Part shown: positions 3,562-8,533 of the stretch, piece after piece
Position numbering within the stretch: the first letter of the stretch is position 1
How the letters are laid out: each line of letters opens with the position of its first letter
Source of the DNA: Deltaproteobacteria bacterium
Lineage (GTDB): Bacteria; Desulfobacterota; Desulfarculia; Adiutricales; Adiutricaceae
Length of the DNA: 8,533 nt
Direction of reading: 5' to 3'
Assembly (NCBI GenBank): GCA_031279155.1
Contig: JAITJB010000305.1
Span: 1-8,533 of the forward strand
Program-made: the position numbers and the translations under genes
Notes under the pieces: model-generated
Databases searched by the model: none
Seen by the model: only the letters and a program-made list of their open reading frames with translations
What the model was told of the DNA's origin: nothing

Positions 3562-4533
3562 GTGCCCTCACCGGCTAACCATAATTTTGCCCGCTCGTTC
3601 TTACTATCAGTAGTTGTTCTTCTTTTAGCTACTGCGTCTTGCCGAACAGTGGAAAGTACCTCTAAGACCTCCGATTACATCAATTCGGCTTGGTCTTCCT
3701 TGATCCTCGGCCAACCGTCGGCGGTTAGGACCGATTATTTACTGCCCACAAACGTCTCCCTTTGCGGTGAGCCCCTGCCCCTTAATCGACCGGCGGTAAG
3801 GGAAAAACTTGAGTTTGAGTTTTTAACCGCCGTCAACCATAAGGCTCAAGTCGAACTGTGGCTGCGCCGGGCCAACCGCTACTTCCCCTTGATCGAAGCT
3901 GAACTTAAGCGCTACGGACTGCCAGATGATCTAAAATACCTGGCCGTAGCCGAAAGCGACCTACGGCCTTCGGTTAAATCCCACGCCGGAGCAGTCGGCC
4001 TGTGGCAGTTTATGCCCTCAACAGCCCGGCAATTAGGTCTGACGGTTAACAAAGAAGTTGATCTGCGCCATCTACCCGAGCCCCTCCTGCGCGCGGGGCT
4101 GACTTATCTCTCCAGGCTAAAGACAAAATTTGGTTCGTGGGCTCTGGCCATGGCCGCCTATAACGCCGGCGACGCTCGGATAAGCCGGGCCATGTCCAAC
4201 CAGGGAACCACGGATTACTATGAACTGGACCTTGTCAACGAGACCGAACGGTATGTCTACAGGATTGCCGCCATCAAGCTGGTTTTGGAAGGGGCCAAAA
4301 GTTTTGGTTTTAACGAAAACCCTGAGCCTACCAACTGGCGTCCTTTAGAATTTGACGAGGTCAATCTGACCTTTACCCAACCCACCTCTTGGGCGGCTCT
4401 GGCCAAGGCCCAAGGCTGCGATTACAAAACGCTAAGATTGTTAAACCCTCATCTGGCAGCCCTCTCGCCTCTTAAAGGTGGACCATTTACCTTGAGGCTG
4501 CCCAAAAACCGTAATCCAACTCTTGGCACATGA
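3562..4533 (+). CDS. Lipoprotein lytic transglycosylase, MltD-like, with a LysM-like C-terminus
   Basis: The product is 323 residues. A hydrophobic segment (about 9-26) ends in ATASC with Cys27 as probable lipidation site, so it should be anchored in the outer membrane facing the periplasm. The transglycosylase domain covers about 106-210: PLIEAELKRYGLPDDLKYL, then AVAES with catalytic Glu131, GAVGLWQFMPSTAR at 143-156 and LAMAAYNAGDARI at 195-207. These are family 1 / MltD-type SLT signatures; the enzyme cleaves the glycan strands of peptidoglycan to 1,6-anhydro ends. Residues about 273-313 look like one degenerate LysM repeat (LNPHL, then FTLRLPK), whereas typical MltD has two or more. The GTG at 3562 (weak GGA site) places the lipobox normally. 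A TTG at 3490 would add 24 T-tract-encoded Phe/Lys-rich residues and is less likely. The gene stands alone. Confidence 0.88.
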   Translation: MPSPANHNFARSFLLSVVVLLLATASCRTVESTSKTSDYINSAWSSLILGQPSAVRTDYLLPTNVSLCGEPLPLNRPAVREKLEFEFLTAVNHKAQVELWLRRANRYFPLIEAELKRYGLPDDLKYLAVAESDLRPSVKSHAGAVGLWQFMPSTARQLGLTVNKEVDLRHLPEPLLRAGLTYLSRLKTKFGSWALAMAAYNAGDARISRAMSNQGTTDYYELDLVNETERYVYRIAAIKLVLEGAKSFGFNENPEPTNWRPLEFDEVNLTFTQPTSWAALAKAQGCDYKTLRLLNPHLAALSPLKGGPFTLRLPKNRNPTLGT

Positions 4534-4669
4534 ATTGCATCAATTTAAGGTGGGTCTAGGGTGTTTCCGTTGAAGGCTAAAACCTAGAGCCGACGACTAG
4601 AGGTAATTGACTCTTTTACTTTGCTAAATGGATTTCAAAGTTAAGTCAATTATATTTGGAAGGTGTATG
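4534..4669 (+). other. Short intergenic region before the Cys-rich small gene
   Basis: TCTAGG (4555-4560) and CCTAGA (4583-4588) are inverted repeats with a 22-nt loop and no T-run. TTGACT at 4607-4612 resembles a -35 box, but no -10 box lies at the right distance. No clear promoter or terminator was found. Confidence 0.3.
4658..4663 (+). promoter_or_regulatory. Shine-Dalgarno site of the Cys-rich small gene
   Basis: GGAAGG lies 6 nt before the ATG at 4670 and 3 nt before the ATG at 4667. This favours 4670 over the ATG at 4628, which has no ribosome site. Confidence 0.65.
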
Positions 4670-4879
4670 ATGGCAACCGATCTGACCATTGGTGAAAAAG
4701 CTAAACAAATTCGACCGAGTTACACATGTAACTACGCTCAACAGTGTCTGTGGTATGAAACTACAGCGCCGACAAGTAATGTATGCGCTAATAGAAATAC
4801 TTTAGCCTGTCAGAAAAGATGTGAGGAGGTTTTCGGCAACAACGATGAATTAATTGTCCTTAAAGGGACAGCTTATTAA
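4670..4879 (+). CDS. Small Cys-rich protein of unknown function
   Basis: I do not recognise this 69-residue product. It has five Cys in the order C20-x5-C26-x12-C39-x7-C47-x3-C51, flanked by a charged N-terminus (LTIGEKAKQIRP) and an acidic-to-hydrophobic C-terminus. There is no signal peptide or membrane segment. The Cys spacing could hold a metal or an Fe-S cluster, or form disulfides if the protein were exported, but it fits no family I can name. Start at 4670 (or the adjacent ATG at 4667) is supported by GGAAGG. Codon use is richer in A/T (AAT, AGA, ACT, TTA, ATT) than in the neighbouring genes, which favour GCC and CTG, consistent with recent gain or low expression. It stands alone, with a terminator-like hairpin at 5014-5046. 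Confidence 0.6.
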   Translation: MATDLTIGEKAKQIRPSYTCNYAQQCLWYETTAPTSNVCANRNTLACQKRCEEVFGNNDELIVLKGTAY

Positions 4880-4916
4880 TTTTTGATTTCGCAACTTATC
4901 TAGCCTTATTCAAATC

Positions 4917-4981
4917 AGCCAGTTTTTTTTGGCCGCTATCGCAAGTCCCAAGGTAATAGCCAAGTTTTTTTTCCGAGCTAT
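4917..4981 (+). repeat. Direct repeat around two T8 tracts
   Basis: AGCCAG-T8-GGCCGCTAT (4917-4939) and AGCCAAG-T8-CCGAGCTAT (4958-4981) are two diverged copies offset by about 41 bp. The first copy can also fold on itself through GCCA/TGGC across its T8 tract. Confidence 0.5.
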
Positions 4982-5003
4982 TAGCCGCCGTCTTAGGGAC
5001 TTG
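4942..5003 (+). other. Large imperfect RNA hairpin
   Basis: The outer stem is CAAGTCCC (4942-4949) with GGGACTTG (4996-5003), the inner stem TAATAGC (4954-4960) with GCTATTA (4977-4983), and an asymmetric GC-rich bulge lies on the 3' side. GCTAT at 4935-4939 could also pair with ATAGC at 4956-4960, giving an alternative fold. The structure lies about 60 nt downstream of the Cys-rich small gene. Confidence 0.5.
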
Positions 5004-5013
5004 TTATCTACCA

Positions 5014-5046
5014 AAGGGCTTTATAATCTCTTAAGCCCTTGTTTTT
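5014..5046 (+). terminator. Terminator downstream of the Cys-rich small gene
   Basis: AAGGGCTT (5014-5021) and AAGCCCTT (5033-5040) form a perfect 8-bp stem with an 11-nt loop, followed by G and T5 (5042-5046). It probably ends the transcript of the small gene or of a structured RNA downstream of it. Confidence 0.7.
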
Positions 5047-5265
5047 GGCCGGCCTTAAAAAATATCATAATTCAAAGCTCGCTCGCTAAGAACACTTGAT
5101 AGTTTACCGCCTAAGCCCCAAACACAAGCTGACATAAACTTAAACCAGCCCGAAACCCCTTGAAGGAATCCTGCGGCTGAGAAAGGTTATGTAGACCAAA
5201 ATTTCTTTTGAGCCTTCTTTTTGTATTAGACTAGCCCCCTATAAGATCAATGTTTGCGTAAATTT

Positions 5266-5285
5266 CCCCTTTAAAAGGGGTTTTT
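5266..5285 (+). terminator. Rho-independent terminator-like hairpin without an adjacent gene
   Basis: CCCCTTT (5266-5272) and AAAGGGG (5274-5280) are perfect inverted repeats and are followed immediately by T5 (5281-5285). The loop must open some A-T pairs, so the effective stem is four to five bp. No gene ends within 380 bp upstream on this strand. Confidence 0.6.
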
Positions 5286-5294
5286 CATTTATCC

Positions 5295-5360
5295 TGCCAA
5301 ACGATGGCAAATTTTGGCAAAAATTTTGGCCCAGATTTTAAGCCAAAAATTTAGCCAAAA
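5295..5360 (+). promoter_or_regulatory. Operator-like cluster of TTTTGGC / GCCAAAA repeats before the HAD gene
   Basis: TGCCA-N5-TGGCA (5295-5309) is a perfect small dyad. AAATTTTGGC is repeated directly at 5309-5318 and 5321-5330, 12 bp apart. Then GCCAAAAATTT (5342-5352) is inverted relative to these, and a further AGCCAAAA begins at 5353. A protein-binding array or a stem with an 11-nt loop is possible. No sigma-70 promoter could be fixed with confidence here. Confidence 0.4.
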
Positions 5361-5446
5361 CTCTATGCCCTGTGGTGTATCGGCAACATGGGTTTAAGCT
5401 TTAGGTCGTCTCGGCTTTAAGCGTTTTCTTTTTTCCACGGTTTCCC

Positions 5447-6358
5447 ATGCGTTATCGGAAACTATCCCAAAATAACATGTCCAATAAAATGACCTCCAGG
5501 CCTAAGATAATTTTTACCGATTTTGATGGCACCATCAAGCCGCCCCATGGCCAGGTGGCCGCGTCCGATCTAGCGGCCTTGCGTAAGCTGGGCCGTTTGG
5601 GCGTCATTAGAGTGGTGGCTACTGGCCGCAGCCTATACTCGTTTGCCCGCGATTACCCGCCAGAAATGGAATTTGACTATCTCATTTTCTCTTCGGGTCT
5701 GGGCCTCTGCCCCTGGAATAATTTAAATAATTCGAGGGCGTCTAACCAAAATGCCCCGGCTCAACTCATCTTTTCCCACCAATTTAGCCAAAAGCAAATC
5801 GCTCTGGCCCTTAAGGCCTCAATAGAACTCGGGCGGGGATTTTTCGCCTTCCAGCCCCCACCCAACTGCCATTGTTTCGTCTATTTAGCCCCCGAAATCT
5901 ATCCCCCGACCCAAGGGTTTTTAGACCGCCTGCAACTCTACGCCCCTTTCGCTATCCCCTACAATGGTCAGGATCTTGGCCCTAGAGGGCAATTTTTAAT
6001 TACCGCCCCCTTCGATCAGATGCCGCCAGTTAGGGACGGCTTTGAGCAGATGGCCCCGGGCTTATCTTTAACTTACTCTTCCTCGCCCTATGGAGACCGG
6101 GCCCTTTGGCTGGAAATATTTCCCCCTAATGTCTCCAAAGGCTCGGCGGCTAAGTTCTTAGCCGAATCCTTAGGCCTTACTAGCCAAGAATCCCTTGCTA
6201 TCGGAAATGATTATAACGATCTCGATCTCCTAGCTTGGTCGGGACAATCTTACCTGACCTCTGACGCCTCACCTAAAATCCGCTCCCTTTACCCGGCAGC
6301 CCCGGCCTCGCCTGACGCCCCTCTATCATGGCTACTATCTAAGCTTTTTGGCGTTTAG
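5447..6358 (+). CDS. HAD-superfamily hydrolase (HAD-IIB, Cof/sucrose-phosphatase type)
   Basis: The product is 303 residues. The four HAD motifs are all present: I, FTDFDGTI with nucleophile Asp25 and acid/base Asp27; II, VATGRS with Thr59; III, Lys231 in SKGSAA; IV, GNDYNDLDLL with Asp255 and Asp258 for Mg2+. The long cap between motifs II and III (about 65-225) is of the C2 type found in Cof, YedP/MPGP and sucrose-6-phosphate phosphatases, so a sugar phosphate or phosphoglycerate-type substrate is likely but not known. The cap has a Pro/Cys-containing stretch (FQPPPNCHCF at 135-144) I cannot place. No Shine-Dalgarno site precedes the ATG at 5447, nor the alternative ATGs at 5477 and 5489; 5489 would still keep motif I. 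It is followed after 8 bp by prmA and is probably cotranscribed. Confidence 0.85.
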   Translation: MRYRKLSQNNMSNKMTSRPKIIFTDFDGTIKPPHGQVAASDLAALRKLGRLGVIRVVATGRSLYSFARDYPPEMEFDYLIFSSGLGLCPWNNLNNSRASNQNAPAQLIFSHQFSQKQIALALKASIELGRGFFAFQPPPNCHCFVYLAPEIYPPTQGFLDRLQLYAPFAIPYNGQDLGPRGQFLITAPFDQMPPVRDGFEQMAPGLSLTYSSSPYGDRALWLEIFPPNVSKGSAAKFLAESLGLTSQESLAIGNDYNDLDLLAWSGQSYLTSDASPKIRSLYPAAPASPDAPLSWLLSKLFGV

Positions 6359-6366
6359 CTATAAAA

Positions 6367-7269
6367 ATGCGTTTTGACACTAAACTTACTATCTTTGAGC
6401 TTAGAATTAGTCCATCGTCTGACTTAAGTTTACTCGAGCCTAAGGCCTTAGCCGCCCGCTTAGGACCTTGGGCCGAACTTTTAAAAGGCGTCCACTTTGA
6501 GGAAGATTTTGCCTTCCTATTTTTTACTGGCCAGCCCGATCTAACTTCTTTCCTTAATTCAACGCCTTGGCTCGATCTAAGAGAAGTCCACCACCTGCGC
6601 TACGATCAGTGGCAAGACGGGGCCTTAAGCCCGCCTATTCGGCTAGGCCCCTTAGAAATACTCCCGCAATTTGGGGACATTGACGATCCTATAAAGCCAA
6701 ATCACACACAGCCCGAGCAAGACCAAGCTTTAAGAAAATCGGCTCTAAAAATCGATCCTGGCCTGGCCTTTGGCTTTGGCGGCCACCCGACGACTTTGGC
6801 CTGTTTGGAGTTTTTGATTAGAATCTTTAAGCCCGGAGCTATAATTAGCGAGCCTATTCCTACAACGGTCTTAGATTTAGGCTGCGGCACCGGGGTGCTG
6901 GCCTTGGCGGCGGCTAAACTCGGGGCCCTAAAAGTTATAGGCGTCGATCACAGCCACCTGGCCGTTGACTCGGCCAAAAAAAACACCCGGACCAATGGCT
7001 TATCGGACCGGGTGACAATTGAACGCGGGCTGGCCCAGGACTACGCCGGGGAGAAAGCCGAACTTTTGGCCGCCAACATCCCCATGTTTGTCTTAGAAGA
7101 CCTAATAAAACTAGAAGCCTTTCTGGGCCGCCGCTATTTGGTGATATCCGGGCTGTTAGTTGAGGAAGGCGAGATTTTTTTGGCTAACCTAAAAAGGCAG
7201 TTAAATTTCAAGCTGACCGACGCCAAGCGATCGGATCGTTGGGTCAGCTATCTGATCCAACCTAGCTAA
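6367..7269 (+). CDS. prmA: Ribosomal protein L11 methyltransferase (PrmA-like)
   Basis: The product is 300 residues, close to the usual 290-300. The PrmA signature reads IDPGLAFGFGGHPTT at 129-143 (family usually AFGTGxHPTT, so Thr is replaced by Phe here). The SAM-binding motif VLDLGCGTG is at 168-176, an acidic end to the second strand, GVD, at 192-194, and the catalytic-loop ANIPMFVLEDL at 236-246 (family ANI). The N-terminal about 100 residues would be the L11-recognition domain but are poorly conserved. PrmA trimethylates L11 in the cytoplasm using S-adenosylmethionine. Because of the divergent N-terminus and the Thr-to-Phe change, another protein methyltransferase of this family is possible. 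It starts 8 bp after the HAD stop without a clear Shine-Dalgarno site, so translational coupling is likely. It ends 27 bp from the convergent phoU with no obvious terminator between. Confidence 0.8.
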   Translation: MRFDTKLTIFELRISPSSDLSLLEPKALAARLGPWAELLKGVHFEEDFAFLFFTGQPDLTSFLNSTPWLDLREVHHLRYDQWQDGALSPPIRLGPLEILPQFGDIDDPIKPNHTQPEQDQALRKSALKIDPGLAFGFGGHPTTLACLEFLIRIFKPGAIISEPIPTTVLDLGCGTGVLALAAAKLGALKVIGVDHSHLAVDSAKKNTRTNGLSDRVTIERGLAQDYAGEKAELLAANIPMFVLEDLIKLEAFLGRRYLVISGLLVEEGEIFLANLKRQLNFKLTDAKRSDRWVSYLIQPS

Positions 7270-7296
7270 AAAGCCTCGGCCCCAAAGAGCCCGAAC

Positions 7297-7980
7297 TCAT
7301 AGAATGTGCATATGGTGGTGGCGGACGTTTTTCCCCCGGGCCATATAGATGGTCTCTTCGGCTAAATTGGTGGCGTGGTCGCCTAAGCGCTCTAAGTGCG
7401 CAGCTGTATTAATAATTTCTAGCCCCCAGGCCACTTTGTGGCCATCGGCGTAAACAGTCTCCAAAACCGTGGCCTTAATTAAGCGATTTAACTCGTCTAT
7501 CTCATCGTCTAAGTCCAAAACCCCGTCGGCTAAAACCGGGTCGCGATCGTCAAAAGCCTTAAGAGCCTGATCTAGCATGGCCATGGTTCGCTCGGCCATG
7601 TAGGTCAGCTTTTCCGGAAAGGGATCGTGAGCCACCCCCTGACGTGACAATTCCCCTAAAACAAGAGTCCGCCGCGCCAGATTGGTGCCCAGATCGCCCA
7701 CCCTCTCTAGTTCTGTCGCCAACCTAAGGCTGGAAGCCAAAAACCTGAGATCGCCAGCCACGGGTTGGTTGGTGGCAATGAGGTTAATGGCCTTATCGAC
7801 GATAGAGTTTTCCATGTTATTGATAACTCGGTCGGCCACGATGACATTTTTGGCGCTCTCCTCGTCTCCGGCCACCAGGGCCTTGACAGCGTCTTCGAGC
7901 ATCTTTTTGACTTCATGACCCATGGTTTCCAGGCTGGAGCGAAGACCAGCCAATTGACTGACAAATGAACCCACGACCAT
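7297..7980 (-). CDS. phoU: Phosphate uptake regulator PhoU
   Basis: The product is 227 residues, typical of PhoU, and all-helical in appearance. It has two PhoU repeats, each with the metal-binding helix signature: LERVGDLGTNLARR at 91-104 and HLERLGDHATNLAEE at 195-209. PhoU links the Pst transporter to the PhoR/PhoB two-component system and signals phosphate sufficiency at the inner membrane's cytoplasmic face. The ATG at 7980 is preceded by AGGAGG (7992-7987 on this strand) at 6 nt. The gene follows pstB by 38 bp, the usual pst operon order. The last residues (HHHMHIL) are unusually His-rich and may be a lineage-specific tail. Regulation by phosphate starvation is expected, but the promoter is outside the window. 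Confidence 0.95.
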   Translation of the reverse strand: MVVGSFVSQLAGLRSSLETMGHEVKKMLEDAVKALVAGDEESAKNVIVADRVINNMENSIVDKAINLIATNQPVAGDLRFLASSLRLATELERVGDLGTNLARRTLVLGELSRQGVAHDPFPEKLTYMAERTMAMLDQALKAFDDRDPVLADGVLDLDDEIDELNRLIKATVLETVYADGHKVAWGLEIINTAAHLERLGDHATNLAEETIYMARGKNVRHHHMHIL

Positions 7981-7986
7981 GGGGTA

Positions 7987-7992
7987 CCTCCT
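7987..7992 (-). promoter_or_regulatory. Shine-Dalgarno site of phoU
   Basis: AGGAGG on the minus strand, 6 nt before the ATG at 7980. It lies in the 38-bp gap after pstB, and no promoter or terminator is evident in that gap. Confidence 0.85.
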
Positions 7993-8018
7993 AAAAAATC
8001 TAATCTTGAGCCCTTGGC

Positions 8019-8533
8019 TCAGCCGAAGCGACCAGTGATATAATTTTCTGTCCGCGTCTCTTTTGGTGATGTAAATAGCTCTAAGGTGGGGCCAAACTCT
8101 ACCAGTTCTCCCATGTAGAAAAAGGCCGTGCGATCTGAGACGCGGGCTGCTTGCTGCATGTTATGGGTGACGATGACAATGGACATGCCGGCGCTCTTAA
8201 TCCATTCCTCAACCTTGGCCGTGGCAATGGGATCAAGCGCGCTAGTGGGCTCATCCATCAAAAGGATGTCCGGCTCTTTGGCTAGTGCCCTGGCGAGACA
8301 GTCCCTCTGCTGTTGACCGCCGGAGAGATCGAAGGCCGTTTTACCCAATAAGTCCTTGACCTCATCCCAAAGAGCGGCGGCCCTTAATGCTTTTTCCACC
8401 ACGATATCTAAATCAGCCGGCTTTCTTATGCCCACTAGCCGCGGGCCATAACAGATGTTATCGTAGATGGATTTGGGAAAAGGGTTGGGTCTTTGGAAGA
8501 CCATACCGACCCTGCGCCTGATATCCACCGGGT
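8019..8533 (-). CDS. pstB: Phosphate ABC transporter ATP-binding protein PstB (3' part; gene runs off the right edge)
   Basis: About 171 C-terminal residues of a protein usually about 250 long are visible. The frame is open to the window end, so the GTG at 8528 is an internal Val, not the start; the Walker A region lies outside. Visible motifs are the Q-loop VGMVFQRPNPFP, with the PstB-type SIYDNICYGPRL after it, the signature LSGGQQQRDCLARAL, Walker B ILLMDEPTSALD and the H-loop in VTHNMQQA. The C-terminal FTSPKETRTENYITGRFG is characteristic of PstB. It powers high-affinity phosphate import through PstCA with the binding protein PstS. The signature has Asp where PstB usually has Leu (QRDC versus QRLC), a minor variation. 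phoU follows after 38 bp. Confidence 0.96.
   Translation of the reverse strand, partial: PVDIRRRVGMVFQRPNPFPKSIYDNICYGPRLVGIRKPADLDIVVEKALRAAALWDEVKDLLGKTAFDLSGGQQQRDCLARALAKEPDILLMDEPTSALDPIATAKVEEWIKSAGMSIVIVTHNMQQAARVSDRTAFFYMGELVEFGPTLELFTSPKETRTENYITGRFG

Larger units (their letters stand above)
4880..5446 (+). other. Hairpin-rich intergenic region, 567 bp
   Basis: No gene is apparent. In order it holds two similar T8 blocks (4917-4981), a large imperfect hairpin (4942-5003), a terminator (5014-5046), the palindrome GGCCGGCC (5047-5054), about 210 bp in which I recognise nothing (5055-5265), a second terminator (5266-5285) and a cluster of TTTTGGC/GCCAAAA repeats (5295-5360) before the HAD gene. 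Two terminators with no gene between them could mean an unrecognised small RNA at about 5055-5285. Confidence 0.5.

Noticed and set aside
5165..5205. TPP riboswitch, because of GCGGCTGAGA at about 5173
   Set aside because: The second conserved part (ACCTGATCTGG and GCCAGCG-type segments) is missing downstream.
6702..6890. Minus-strand open frame inside prmA
   Set aside because: It is antisense to the PrmA and SAM-binding signatures, with no supporting signal.
7682..7968. Open frames overlapping phoU on both strands
   Set aside because: They are shadows of a well-conserved phoU and show no family features.
8128..8316. Open frame on the plus strand inside pstB
   Set aside because: It is antisense to the PstB signature and Walker B region and has no ribosome site.

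Overview
This is an 8.5 kb piece of a bacterial chromosome. Moderate GC, Gram-negative-type genes (Sec-exported and lipoprotein products, a MltD-like lytic transglycosylase, pstB-phoU), a perfect sigma-54 promoter and Shine-Dalgarno sites of the GGAGG type suggest a proteobacterial or Desulfobacterota-like (former Deltaproteobacteria) anaerobe. The lineage is an inference; no rRNA or tRNA is present to fix it. There are no insertion sequences, integrases, CRISPR arrays or clear phage genes.

Layout, left to right. The 3' end of an unidentified gene with a very acidic tail (+, to 238). A convergent gene for an exported GlcG/HbpS-like protein (-, 386-895) with a terminator at 311-346. A divergent intergenic region (896-1382) with two back-to-back promoter candidates and two different short tandem-repeat arrays. 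A stand-alone MOSC-domain protein (+, 1383-1826) and a long terminator hairpin. A gene-free stretch (1894-2309) with a set of 18-bp dyads leading to a consensus sigma-54 promoter in front of a short DnaJ-like gene (+, 2310-2927). A second large intergenic region (2928-3561) with a strong terminator whose arm can pair with two upstream segments, as in an attenuator or riboswitch. A lipoprotein lytic transglycosylase (+, 3562-4533). A small Cys-rich unknown gene (+, 4670-4879). A third hairpin-rich intergenic region (4880-5446). A two-gene unit of a HAD phosphatase and PrmA methyltransferase (+, 5447-7269). Finally, convergent to it, phoU and the 3' part of pstB (-, 7297-8533) of a phosphate-uptake operon entering from the right.

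Only two gene groups clearly belong together: HAD-prmA (8 bp apart) and pstB-phoU (38 bp apart). The rest are single genes with unusually long leaders, and most of the unexplained structure is in those leaders. The best candidate for an undescribed system is the sigma-54 promoter plus five TGTGAA-N6-TTYACR dyads upstream of the DnaJ-like gene. It looks like an enhancer-binding-protein-controlled co-chaperone, though the activator is not in the window. Second is the attenuator-like RNA at about 2985-3126.
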